From: an uncultured Cytophagales bacterium | GTDB lineage: Bacteria > Bacteroidota > Bacteroidia > Cytophagales > Cyclobacteriaceae | DNA: 64,000 bases | Direction: 5' to 3' | Assembly (NCBI GenBank): GCA_913057175.1 | Contig: CAJXNP010000019.1 | Coordinates: forward strand, 1-64,000 | Shown: positions 52,268-60,647 of the stretch, piece by piece | Layout of the letters: each line of letters opens with the position of its first letter | Position numbering within the stretch: the stretch's first letter is position 1 | Notes under the pieces: generated by a model | Told to the model about the DNA's origin: nothing | The model's database searches: none | The model's input: the letters and a program-made list of their open reading frames with translations, nothing else | Made by a program: the position numbers and the translations under genes

Positions 52268-54196
52268 CTATCTCGACAGTACCTCAAACTCGATCCTTCT
52301 GTTGCTTTGGCGGGAGGATTCATCCTGGTTTGTCGAAACAGGACGGGTCATACCATAACCCTTGTAGGTGATCCTATTTTGATTGATTCCCCTTTCCATT
52401 AATTCGTTATAAACAGCTTTTGCCCTGTTAATCGAAAGCTGCATATTGTATTCTTCTGATCCTGTATCGTCTGTATGCCCGGATATTTCAATGGAAACAC
52501 TGGGGTTCTTTGTCAGAAAGTTAGCAACTCTATCTATCTCATTGAATGATTCCGGTCTTATCTGGTCACTATTGACATCAAAATAGATATTACTCAATTG
52601 GGTTCTTTCTCCCTTTTCAATAGGTTTTAAATAGAAATCCTCGTGGATGGGTTCAGAATGTCCAATTGAATCATTCAATGCAATGGCCCTGCTCTCAAAC
52701 AGGTACCCATCACTCTCAACATATAAAGCATAGTCCCCGCCTTCATTTAGAATGGAGAAATACTCGCCAGTTGTCTTATTTGATTCGAATACGGATACCA
52801 CCTCATCATTGGCTTTATCGACTAATTCAATTTTAGCTTTAAGAGGTTTGTTGCTACCGATCTCGTAAACATTGCCTGTGATATAATTACTTATTTTCGA
52901 AATGCCCTGGTTTTCCGGGTATTCAAATGTGAAAATAAGACTTTGATTAGGCATTCCATTCATACGTCTTTCAAATGAATAATATGCATTTTGCCCGTTT
53001 GTAGAAACAAATAAGGAAACCTGATCATTATGATCGTTAATGGGATAGCCTATGTTTTTTGGCTTTTGCCATCCACCGGATTCCTTTTCAGAGGAATAAA
53101 TGTCATAACCACCGAATCCTTCATATCCTTTGGAGGCAAAAAACAGCGTGATGCCATTCACATGAATAAATGGTGAAACCTCATCTTCGCTGGTATTGAT
53201 ATCCGGACCCAGGTTCCATGCTTCTTTCCAATGACCATCTTTGTCCAATTGCGTGACCCAAATATCGCGTCTTCCCTGACCACCTGCCCGGTCTGAAATG
53301 AAGTAGAGCGTTCTTCCATCAGCTGAAAGGCTGGGCTGGGACTCCCAGGAACGACTGTTAACCTCTGGCCCCAAATTATAAGGAACCGTCCACTCATTAC
53401 CGTCTTTCCTGGTAATATACAAATCACAACTTCCAAAACTGTTCCGTCCTTCACAAGAAGTAAAAATTAAAATCTGCCCATCTGCTGAGATCGTGCATGT
53501 CCCTTCATTGAACTGTGAATTAATATTTGAAGAGATAGGTTTGGGCTCAGACCAGTCCCCAGCATCATCTTTTGTACAGAAAAAAATATCTTCATCGTCA
53601 TAAAATGCATATCCATTCCTCTTGGTAAAAAAGATAGTATTTTCGTCGGCGGTCAGAACGGGAAAATACTGCAATTGAAAGGCGTTCACATTTGGAGAAA
53701 GTGGCTTTGGATGAAACTCAACCGGCTTTGCAATATGTTCCAGAGCGTATTCTATTTTAGGTAAAAACTTTTCAGCTTCAGCTATAATCCTTTTATCCGC
53801 ACCGGGAAATTCAGTGTATTGTATGATCAGATCTTTTGCCTCCTTGTATCTACCCTGGTTGTAATAGACTTTTCCAAGTAAAAAATAGGCGTTTTTGTAT
53901 TTGTATTTTTTGTCCAATCTGATGACTTCTTCCAAATGTTTTTGCTGACCATCGAGGTTAAGTAAAATACCATAACAAAAAGCCAATCGGTTATGAGCTT
54001 CAAGAAAATCGTTATCTTTTTCCAGTGCTCTGTACAATAATTGCATGGCATTATTAAAATCCCGACGTGCGATCATAAGATCCGCTTCTTCATAAAAACT
54101 AATAGCCTTTTTTGAGTTGGTGGAATAATTATCCCTTTGGGCAAATAGATTAGAAAAGGTGAAAAAGAAAAAAAGTATGAACAGCGTGTATTTCAT
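52268..54196 (-). CDS. OmpA-family protein with TPR and PD40 propeller (PorE/Pal-like envelope protein)
   Basis: The 642-residue protein has a signal peptide (ends NLFAQ) and two to three TPR helical pairs (about residues 25-140, for example NAMQLLYRALEKDNDFLEAHNRLAFCYG and YKNAYFLLGKVYYNQGRYKEA). A PD40/WD40-like propeller follows with repeated FTSCEGRNSFGSCDLY, PSLSADGRTLYFISDRAGGQGRRDIW and GFGGYDIYSSEKE blades. After a carboxypeptidase-like region comes the C-terminal OmpA domain (about 525-642, IYFDVNSDQIRPES, ISGHTDDTGSEEYN, ANRRIEF-like NRRIEFEVL) that binds peptidoglycan. The same order is found in T9SS component PorE and many OmpA homologues of Bacteroidota. It is probably an outer-membrane/periplasmic anchor. 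Confidence 0.88.
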   Translation of the reverse strand: MKYTLFILFFFFTFSNLFAQRDNYSTNSKKAISFYEEADLMIARRDFNNAMQLLYRALEKDNDFLEAHNRLAFCYGILLNLDGQQKHLEEVIRLDKKYKYKNAYFLLGKVYYNQGRYKEAKDLIIQYTEFPGADKRIIAEAEKFLPKIEYALEHIAKPVEFHPKPLSPNVNAFQLQYFPVLTADENTIFFTKRNGYAFYDDEDIFFCTKDDAGDWSEPKPISSNINSQFNEGTCTISADGQILIFTSCEGRNSFGSCDLYITRKDGNEWTVPYNLGPEVNSRSWESQPSLSADGRTLYFISDRAGGQGRRDIWVTQLDKDGHWKEAWNLGPDINTSEDEVSPFIHVNGITLFFASKGYEGFGGYDIYSSEKESGGWQKPKNIGYPINDHNDQVSLFVSTNGQNAYYSFERRMNGMPNQSLIFTFEYPENQGISKISNYITGNVYEIGSNKPLKAKIELVDKANDEVVSVFESNKTTGEYFSILNEGGDYALYVESDGYLFESRAIALNDSIGHSEPIHEDFYLKPIEKGERTQLSNIYFDVNSDQIRPESFNEIDRVANFLTKNPSVSIEISGHTDDTGSEEYNMQLSINRAKAVYNELMERGINQNRITYKGYGMTRPVSTNQDESSRQSNRRIEFEVLSR

Positions 54197-54323
54197 AAGT
54201 ATGGCAAATTAACTATTAATATGATTATTGGGTGATGGGTAAACGGTTTTATCGTCTGTTTTTGGTTTCCAGTCAACAAATAAGCAAATGAAAGATTTAA
54301 TAAACCTAATCATCCTTTGAGGC

Positions 54324-54436
54324 GTAATCGGTCAGCAGTATTCGGTAATCGGTCTGTCTTACGGCTCACCTTTCACTTTTTATTTCCTCCTACCTGACTC
54401 ACCGATCACTGGATACCAATTACTTTTTCCAATGAT
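54324..54436. repeat. Degenerate 7-nt-period arrays (GTAATCG and GATCACT types)
   Basis: Two short runs keep a 7-nt period in the gap before queE. GTAATCG, GTCAGCA, GTATTCG, GTAATCG and GTCTGTC run through 54324-54358. GATCACT, GGATACC, AATTACT and TTTTCCA run near 54403-54430. Units differ by substitutions but the phase is kept. Related units occur at 60268-60337 and 60436-60554. I see no gene in the 300-bp gap. Confidence 0.6.
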
Positions 54437-54495
54437 TCACTTACTTTTCATAAACGCTATTGACACTCCATTTTTATCTTTAGAAACTAAATCCT

Positions 54496-55098
54496 TTACG
54501 GTATGTTCATAAACTTATGGATCTGCAAGGATATTTCCCATCGTGGATTTTTTTTGACATGCTCAATAATGAGAGGCACTATTTTTTCAGATTTTGACCA
54601 TTCTGGCTGAAGAAAAAGTTTGGCATTACTATTCATTTTGCCAGCCATTTCTTCTGCCCATTTAAGATCGGAAGGATGATAAATAACCATTTTTAATTCA
54701 TGTGCCTTCTCAAAAAATTCGTCTTTCGGAGCCTTAAATTTTTTAGGCGAAAAACATATCCAGTCCCAGTATCCTGATAATGGATAAGCGCCTGAAGTTT
54801 CAACATTGAGCTTTTTTCCTCCTTTTTTAAAGATATCTGTTAAATCAGTCAGGTCGTACATAAATGGTTCCCCGCCGGTAATGACAACTATTTCAGATTG
54901 ATATTGATTGGACTCTTCCAAAAGAGTTTCCGGCAATAGTCCTGGATATCCTTCTGTCGACCACGAATCTTTCACATCACACCAAACGCAACCTACGTCG
55001 CACCCAGCCAACCGAATAAAATGCGCAGCTTTCCCCTGGTGAAATCCTTCACCCTGAATCGTATAAAATGATTCCATAATGGGAAGCGATCGATCCAT
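54496..55098 (-). CDS. queE: 7-carboxy-7-deazaguanine synthase (radical SAM)
   Basis: The 200-residue enzyme makes 7-carboxy-7-deazaguanine from 6-carboxytetrahydropterin in the queuosine pathway. The IMESFYTIQGEG start is followed by LAGCDVGCVWCDVKDSW, the CX3CX2C [4Fe-4S] cluster motif of radical SAM QueE proteins. VVITGGEPFMYD and LNVETSGAYPL complete the SAM site, and LSLQIHKFMNIP ends the protein. The short length and the CX3CX2C spacing match the reduced QueE form. It starts 8 bp after folD. No queC, queD or queF gene is adjacent. Confidence 0.95.
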   Translation of the reverse strand: MDRSLPIMESFYTIQGEGFHQGKAAHFIRLAGCDVGCVWCDVKDSWSTEGYPGLLPETLLEESNQYQSEIVVITGGEPFMYDLTDLTDIFKKGGKKLNVETSGAYPLSGYWDWICFSPKKFKAPKDEFFEKAHELKMVIYHPSDLKWAEEMAGKMNSNAKLFLQPEWSKSEKIVPLIIEHVKKNPRWEISLQIHKFMNIP

Positions 55099-55106
55099 AA
55101 ATTCAA

Positions 55107-55979
55107 TCAGGATTTTGTCGCGAGAAGAGTATTATAGAGCAGGGCAGCAATGGTCATGGGACCAACCCCACCAGGAACAGGGGTGATTTTGGATGCTATC
55201 TCGGATACCTCTTCAAAATTCACATCTCCTTTCAGTTTGAACCCGCTTTTTCTCTCCGGAGCAGGTACGCGATGGATTCCTACATCTATTACAACCGCCC
55301 CCTCTTTCACCATGTCACCTGTGACAAATTCAGGCTGGCCGATAGCAACAATTAAAAGATCGGCTTGCCTGGTATGTCTGGCAATATCTTTTGTCCGGCT
55401 GTGGATCTGTGTAACTGTACAATTCCCGGGTTTACTCTTACGGGACAGCAACACGCTAATAGGTGTTCCGACGGTATGGCTTCTACCCATCACCACACAG
55501 TTTTTACCTTCGGTTTCAATACCGTTTTTTTCGAGCAAAAGCAAAATCCCCTTAGGTGTTGCTGGTACCATTCCCGGCAAACCAAGGATCATTTTCCCCA
55601 TGTTGATAGGGTGAAACCCGTCAACGTCCTTTTTTGGATCAATGGCATCGACAATTTTTTGTTCATCGATATGTGATGGCAGGGGAACCTGAACGATAAA
55701 TCCATCTATTTCCGGGTTATTATTTAATTCAGCCACTTTTCGAAGTAATTCTTCTTCGGTGGTTTCTCTGGGAAGATGAACCAGCGTTGACCCAAATCCA
55801 ATTCTTTCACAGGCCTTCACTTTGGCATTGACGTACGTAACACTGGCCCCATCATCTCCGACCAATACAGCTGCCAAATGTGGTACCTTTCCTCCTTTCT
55901 GTTTGATCTTTTCAACTTCTTTAGCTAATTCTTCCTGGATTTGCAACGATGTTGCTTTTCCGTCAATGATTTCTGCCAT
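55107..55979 (-). CDS. folD: Bifunctional methylenetetrahydrofolate dehydrogenase/methenyltetrahydrofolate cyclohydrolase
   Basis: The 290-residue enzyme interconverts methylene-, methenyl- and formyl-tetrahydrofolate. Visible motifs are [24 protein letters not shown] (catalytic Lys), [46 protein letters not shown] for the Rossmann loop, and [18 protein letters not shown]. Full length. It follows lepA at a 290-bp gap that contains a perfect palindrome, and queE follows 8 bp later, so folD-queE is a small operon. It starts at ATG 55979. Confidence 0.97.
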   Translation of the reverse strand: MAEIIDGKATSLQIQEELAKEVEKIKQKGGKVPHLAAVLVGDDGASVTYVNAKVKACERIGFGSTLVHLPRETTEEELLRKVAELNNNPEIDGFIVQVPLPSHIDEQKIVDAIDPKKDVDGFHPINMGKMILGLPGMVPATPKGILLLLEKNGIETEGKNCVVMGRSHTVGTPISVLLSRKSKPGNCTVTQIHSRTKDIARHTRQADLLIVAIGQPEFVTGDMVKEGAVVIDVGIHRVPAPERKSGFKLKGDVNFEEVSEIASKITPVPGGVGPMTIAALLYNTLLATKS

Positions 55980-56168
55980 TACTGTTTAGTTATTGAGTGA
56001 TTAAGGTATTGAGTTATTTGACAATAGATATTAGACATTGGGCAATTTCTAAAGTAGAATGGTTGCAAGCTTGCCTGTTGCACTCCCCTTTTTTTGAAAT
56101 TTTAAAATAGCTTTTAATATATTTAAATCTCCACTCAAAGAAAAAATATTTTGGATTAAAGACAAAAG

Positions 56169-56210
56169 AGGTCAGACGATGGTCAGACCGGTCTGACCAT
56201 CGTCTGACCT
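56169..56210. repeat. Perfect 42-bp palindrome between lepA and folD
   Basis: AGGTCAGACGATGGTCAGACC and its exact inverse make a perfect palindrome with no loop. The GGTCAGAC unit repeats within each arm. It lies 62 bp after the lepA stop on the minus strand, and a T-rich tract (CTCTTTTGTCTTT on the minus strand) follows it, so it may serve as a lepA terminator or be a REP-like mobile relic. A degenerate relative is inside the lipoprotein gene at 36745-36782. Weak 7-nt periodicity (GTTATTG, AGTGATT, AAGGTAT) also occurs between 55987 and 56050. Confidence 0.85.
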
Positions 56211-56271
56211 TATCTGGAAATCCACAATCCTCCTTTGCTAAAGCTTCGTAGAACGAGGCACACGAGCAATC

Positions 56272-58059
56272 CTAATCAAGTTTCAACACTGCCATAAATG
56301 CTTCCTGCGGTATTTCCACATTCCCTACATTACGCATTCTCTTTTTACCTTTCTTCTGTTTCTCCAACAACTTTCTTTTCCTGGTGATATCGCCTCCATA
56401 ACACTTGGCTAACACGTTTTTCCTCAATGCTTTTACCGATTCCCTAGCAATAACCTTGGTACCAATTGCTGCCTGAATAGCAATTTCAAACATTTGTCTC
56501 GGAAGCAACGATCTTAGCTTTTCACACAATCGCTTACCCCAATCGTAAGCTTTGTCACGGTGGACAATCGCTGATAACGCGTCAACTTTCTCACCATTCA
56601 GCATGATATCAAGCTTGACCATGCTTGATTGACGATACCCGATTAGTTCGTAATCAAGAGAAGCATATCCTCTGGAAATGGTTTTGAGTTTATCAAAAAA
56701 ATCAAAGACAATCTCAGATAATGGTAATTCAAATATAAGCTCGACCCTGTCGGATGTCAGATAGGTCTGATTGATAATAACACCTCTTTTGTCCATGCAA
56801 AGAGCGATAACAGGTCCGATGAATTCACTTTTGGTGATAATCTGTGCTTTGATAAAAGGCTCTTCGATATGTGAGATTGTATTTGGCTCTGGCATTTCCG
56901 AAGGTGCATTTACTTCCTGATAAGTTCCATCTGTTTTGACTGCCCGAAACTCAACGGATGGCACCGTCGTGATAACCGTCATGTCAAACTCTCTTTCCAG
57001 ACGCTCTTGTACGATTTCCATGTGCAGCATGCCGAGAAAACCACAACGAAATCCAAATCCCAGCGCAGCTGATGTTTCAGGCTCCCACACAAGAGAAGCG
57101 TCATTGAGTTGCAGCTTTTCCATAGACGCCCGCAGCTCTTCAAACTCACTTGTATCTACCGGGTAAATGCCGGCAAAAACCATGGGCTTGACATCCTCAA
57201 AACCTTTAATAGCATTTTGACAGGGCTTCGCCTGGTGTGTGATGGTATCCCCAACTTTAACTTCGCTTGCTTCTTTGATACCGGAAATAAGATAACCCAC
57301 ATTCCCAGCAGAAATGCTTTCCTTGGGAGTATTCTGAAGCTTTAATACACCGATTTCTTCCGCATTATATACTTTTCCAGTATTCACAAATTTTACTTTG
57401 TCACCTTTTCTCAAAGTGCCATTGAATACACGGAAAATTACTTCCACGCCTCTGTATGAATTAAATTCAGAATCAAAGATCATCGCCTGAAGCGGACTAT
57501 CAGGATTTCCTTCGGGGGATTCAATCCGGGTAATAATAGCTTCCAGGATTTCGGTAATTCCAATTCCTTCCTTTCCGCTTGCGTAAATTACGTCTTCATC
57601 CGCACATCCCAACAAATCCATTACCTGATCCTTAACCACTTCAGGTTCAGCCCCCGGTAAATCAATTTTATTAATAACCGGAATGATCTCCAGGTCATGT
57701 TCAAGTGCCAGGTAAAGGTTTGAAATTGTTTGAGCCTCAATTCCCTGTGATGCATCAACAATCAACAAAGCTCCCTCACAGGCCGCTATCGACCGGGAAA
57801 CCTCATAGGAAAAATCCACGTGACCTGGGGTATCGATCAGGTTTAAAATATATTCCTGATTTTCATACTCGTAATTCATCTGGATGGCATGACTTTTTAT
57901 GGTGATCCCACGTTCCCTCTCTAAATCCATATCATCCAACAACTGGTTTTGCATCTCGCGATCCGTGACCGTATGGGTGAACTCCAGCAGCCTGTCTGCC
58001 AGTGTGCTCTTACCATGGTCTATATGGGCGATTATGCAGAAATTTCTAATGTTTTTCAT
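56272..58059 (-). CDS. lepA: Elongation factor 4 (LepA), ribosome back-translocase GTPase
   Basis: The 595-residue GTPase carries G1 [15 protein letters not shown] at about residues 12-26, G2 in [14 protein letters not shown]3 [15 protein letters not shown]4 NKIDLPGA and G5 ASGKEGIGI. The C-terminal domain includes [27 protein letters not shown] and the LepA-specific tail [21 protein letters not shown]. The length is normal. It acts on ribosomes during translation. The start is ATG 58059, and no close upstream gene is co-directional. The downstream gap carries the 42-bp palindrome. Confidence 0.98.
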   Translation of the reverse strand: MKNIRNFCIIAHIDHGKSTLADRLLEFTHTVTDREMQNQLLDDMDLERERGITIKSHAIQMNYEYENQEYILNLIDTPGHVDFSYEVSRSIAACEGALLIVDASQGIEAQTISNLYLALEHDLEIIPVINKIDLPGAEPEVVKDQVMDLLGCADEDVIYASGKEGIGITEILEAIITRIESPEGNPDSPLQAMIFDSEFNSYRGVEVIFRVFNGTLRKGDKVKFVNTGKVYNAEEIGVLKLQNTPKESISAGNVGYLISGIKEASEVKVGDTITHQAKPCQNAIKGFEDVKPMVFAGIYPVDTSEFEELRASMEKLQLNDASLVWEPETSAALGFGFRCGFLGMLHMEIVQERLEREFDMTVITTVPSVEFRAVKTDGTYQEVNAPSEMPEPNTISHIEEPFIKAQIITKSEFIGPVIALCMDKRGVIINQTYLTSDRVELIFELPLSEIVFDFFDKLKTISRGYASLDYELIGYRQSSMVKLDIMLNGEKVDALSAIVHRDKAYDWGKRLCEKLRSLLPRQMFEIAIQAAIGTKVIARESVKALRKNVLAKCYGGDITRKRKLLEKQKKGKKRMRNVGNVEIPQEAFMAVLKLD

Positions 58060-58143
58060 ACCACTTCCAAAAAGAATGGCAAAGGTAGCAAAAAGGAAAA
58101 TTTAATAAGAATTCAGATGAAAATTATTTAGGGCTGTCTATGC

Positions 58144-58213
58144 GTTGCGGGTTTCTTGTTTTGAGTTTGCGAGACGCCGGTTGCGAGTTGCCCGTTGCGA
58201 AGTTGCAGTTCCT
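58144..58213. repeat. GTTGCGA-type 7-nt array
   Basis: The units GTTGCGG, GTTTCTT, GTTTTGA, GTTTGCG, AGACGCC, GGTTGCG, AGTTGCC, CGTTGCG, AAGTTGC and AGTTCCT follow each other at exact 7-nt steps from 58144 to 58213. It sits in the gap upstream of lepA and downstream of the protease gene. Unit sequence differs from the AATGCCC-type arrays nearby, yet the 7-nt period is the same. Confidence 0.75.
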
Positions 58214-58235
58214 GTTTCAAAAAACCTATTTCTTG

Positions 58236-58284
58236 ACTAATGACCAGTACCCAATGCCCAATTCCCAATGACCAATCCCAAATA
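58236..58284. repeat. AATGCCC-type 7-nt array (short)
   Basis: ACTAATG, ACCAGTA, CCCAATG, CCCAATT, CCCAATG, ACCAATC and CCAAATA occupy seven consecutive 7-nt units. It follows the GTTGCGA-type array by 22 bp and stops just before the protease stop codon at 58291. The same units occur in the longer array at 60436-60554. Confidence 0.75.
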
Positions 58285-58290
58285 TCCCAT

Positions 58291-59535
58291 TCACAGATCC
58301 TTTCTCAGATAAAACCTTTTTCTAAGTTTTTCTTCATCCCTCTGAATAAAAATTTTCACTCTCTTATGGGGTCGCGAATTGAATATTTTATAAATGGCGG
58401 ACAAGGTCAGGGATTCTCCTGTCAACCCATTTATTGAAAGAATGATATCATCCTTTTTAATATCCACACTATCGGCAGGAGAACCTTCCCGTACGCTTAT
58501 AATCTTTAGCCTGTCCAGATCTGGCCCATCAGCAATTACCTCCAGACCACTCATGTTGTATTCAAAATCATCATCAACCAGTTTTGTTCTTCGCAGGTAA
58601 AGGACTTCGTTTAAGTAGTCAATAACCACCCTGAACCTGGTGAAAATCTCGCCTCCTATTGTCCCATTTTTTTCAATGTTAACAAGGCTGTCAGAATAGG
58701 AATCCTCATCAGGAAAAGACACAATTACATCCTTAAACTCAAATTTTCCCAAGTCCATTGATCCTATCCGTGCCAGGTGTCCATATATGGTACCCGTCAG
58801 ACCTTTACCCAAAACAGAAGGTAATTTCTTTTCTGGTAAATATAACTCATCGTTTGATTCATGATGAATAAGAAGCGCATGGCTCGCACCTGTATCAATC
58901 AAAAAATTTCCATTAAATTTTTCCCCTCCGGAAATACTGATTGGAATATTAACAAAGGGCTTTGTAGTTAGCACATTCATCTCTATTTTTTCCCAATTCC
59001 GCTTCCTTTTTGGCTTGAAATGCTGGGGATCCCAAAATGTTATCCGTTTATCAGGATAATCGATCTCTACAATAAACCTGCTAAACAATTCGTAGCCGAT
59101 AATTCCATGAACCTCTGCACCGATTTGTTTATCAAGTTCGAGGTAATCTTCTTCCAACACCAGCAAAGATTGGCGATGGCCCTCGATCATTGGGAGGCTC
59201 AATTGCATTTCTGTAGCTACAAATGCCTGCACAACTTTTTCCTCTCCAACTCCAAAGACTGTTATTTTCCGGGAATAGTTGATCCCTATCAAATCGGTAA
59301 ACTGTTTATCAAACAATATGGCGGAACTCACACCTGTATCCAAAATAAATTTAAGCGGGATCCTTTTATTAATTGTTACAGGTATGATGATCAGGTTATT
59401 ATAGATTTCAAAACTAAAAGAAGCTTTCTTTCGGTTACCTTCTAGCTGATACCCAATTAATTGTGCTTCGGATGTTGAAATATATAAAAACTGAAAGGCC
59501 GCAAAGAGTATGTATAACCTGAAATGTCTAGCCAC
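58291..59535 (-). CDS. Secreted double retropepsin-like aspartyl protease with C-terminal PDZ domain
   Basis: The 414-residue protein has a signal peptide (ends near STSEAQ). Two retropepsin-like domains follow: the first has FILDTGVSSAIL (Asp66), and the second has FLIDTGASHALL (Asp214). The two catalytic DTG loops on one chain may form a pseudodimer. A PDZ domain (about residues 330-410, with ISVREGSPADSVDIKKDDIILSINGL) ends the chain. The layout resembles gag-polyprotein-like, PDZ-containing aspartyl proteases of Bacteroidota. It should act in the periplasm or at the surface. The start is GTG 59535, because no in-frame ATG fits. The gene has no obvious partner. Confidence 0.85.
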   Translation of the reverse strand: MARHFRLYILFAAFQFLYISTSEAQLIGYQLEGNRKKASFSFEIYNNLIIIPVTINKRIPLKFILDTGVSSAILFDKQFTDLIGINYSRKITVFGVGEEKVVQAFVATEMQLSLPMIEGHRQSLLVLEEDYLELDKQIGAEVHGIIGYELFSRFIVEIDYPDKRITFWDPQHFKPKRKRNWEKIEMNVLTTKPFVNIPISISGGEKFNGNFLIDTGASHALLIHHESNDELYLPEKKLPSVLGKGLTGTIYGHLARIGSMDLGKFEFKDVIVSFPDEDSYSDSLVNIEKNGTIGGEIFTRFRVVIDYLNEVLYLRRTKLVDDDFEYNMSGLEVIADGPDLDRLKIISVREGSPADSVDIKKDDIILSINGLTGESLTLSAIYKIFNSRPHKRVKIFIQRDEEKLRKRFYLRKDL

Positions 59536-59607
59536 TTCTAAAAATTCATGATGATTCGGCTTAATTTATGAATTTCCCTTTACTTGTAAAGCTAATATTA
59601 TAAAAAC

Positions 59608-60123
59608 CTAAAATTTGTCGTTGTAAACGTACCTGATCACTATCAATATCCCACAAATCAGTAAATAAAATGAGCTAACCACAACTGGAATAAAATAAGA
59701 AAAGTCACCTGGAACTGGTTTCATCCAATTATAGCTAAGGAAAAATGGAAATAGTTGATCAAATATCACCAGGGAAAATACAACTGCCAATGCAATGATA
59801 ACAAGATGCTCAAGAAATAATGTCCAAATCAGCTGGTATTTCTTTGCTCCGTACCAAATCAATACGAGGATCTCTTTCTTTCTCAATCTCATGGACTGAA
59901 ACTGAATAAAAGAATAGCTGATACAGGCAATACATACAATGGCTACCAGGTAAAGCGCATTTTGGCTTAACAGGATGTTTTTTGACTCACTGAATACATG
60001 AAATTGCATTTCCCAGAAGACAGTGAAAAAAACAATTCCCAGCATGCCCGATACAATCTTCAATAGATTGATCAGATAATAAGACTGGAAAAATCGTATT
60101 GTACTTCTGATAGGCCAGTTCAT
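59608..60123 (-). CDS. Orphan FtsX-like membrane domain protein
   Basis: The 171-residue protein has four predicted TM segments (about residues 20-42, 53-78, 104-127, 147-168). The central part, SFIQFQSMRLRKKEILVLIWYGAKKYQLIWTLFLEH, carries the RxKEI.VL..YGA signature that begins the FtsX/MacB permease C-terminal domain. A normal permease of the family would have a large periplasmic domain before this, and it is missing. No ABC ATPase is near. It may be a cut-down permease subunit or a degenerate member kept for another role. It starts at ATG 60123. Confidence 0.65.
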   Translation of the reverse strand: MNWPIRSTIRFFQSYYLINLLKIVSGMLGIVFFTVFWEMQFHVFSESKNILLSQNALYLVAIVCIACISYSFIQFQSMRLRKKEILVLIWYGAKKYQLIWTLFLEHLVIIALAVVFSLVIFDQLFPFFLSYNWMKPVPGDFSYFIPVVVSSFYLLICGILIVIRYVYNDKF

Positions 60124-60267
60124 ACTTAAATCTTTTTGCAGAAATTAAAATGACAATAAATATGCCGTAGCTAAAATTTGCACTTTAAAGCAAATACGGG
60201 TGAGCAAACGCCGAAAATATGTTCGATACTAAAACACAATTCTGACCAGAATTGAACACGGTTAATG

Positions 60268-60337
60268 AGTGATCAGTGAAGTGGTGATTGGTAATCAGTA
60301 AAGTAAAAAGTGAACAGTAATCGGTGATCAGTCTGAC
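60268..60337. repeat. GTGATCA/GTAATCG-type 7-nt array
   Basis: GTGATCA, GTGAAGTG, GTGATTG, GTAATCA, GTAAAGT, AAAAAGT, GAACAGT and GTAATCG/GTGATCA units form a mostly 7-nt-phase tract in the non-coding gap before the SNF2 gene. It resembles the array at 54324-54358. Some units are 8 nt, so it is more decayed than the following array. I see no gene in the 524-bp gap. Confidence 0.55.
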
Positions 60338-60435
60338 CTTGCCTAAATAGTGTTGACCTATTTCAACGGTTTACTACCTTCAACTATTCTATTCAAAGCA
60401 CATTTTTTTTGTTCCAAATCTACAAGTATCAATAA

Positions 60436-60554
60436 ACTGATTGATCACTGAATACCGATTACCATTATTGACTAATGCCTAATGCCCAGTGACCAATGCC
60501 CAACGACCAGTACCCAATGATTAATCTCCAATACCCAGTGACCAATGCCCATTT
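60436..60554. repeat. Seventeen-unit AATGCCC-type 7-nt array
   Basis: Starting with ACTGATT, GATCACT, GAATACC, GATTACC and continuing through ACTAATG, CCTAATG, CCCAGTG, ACCAATG, CCCAACG, ACCAGTA, CCCAATG, ATTAATC, TCCAATA, CCCAGTG, ACCAATG and CCCATTT, seventeen units keep an exact 7-nt phase. The most frequent unit is close to (A/C)CCAATG. The array ends about 90 bp before the SNF2 start. It is the longest example of this repeat in the window. Confidence 0.85.
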
Positions 60555-60647
60555 TCCTGATTTATCTCACTCATTTCATTACTTTTTTGGTCATTTTATC
60601 CGAATTCTAATCGTATTTATATAATTTACGGGTTGATTTAGATTAAA

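Noticed and set aside
60436-60554. Heptamer array as a CRISPR
   Set aside because: There are no spacers and no conserved 24-40-nt repeats; units are contiguous 7-mers. No cas gene is present.
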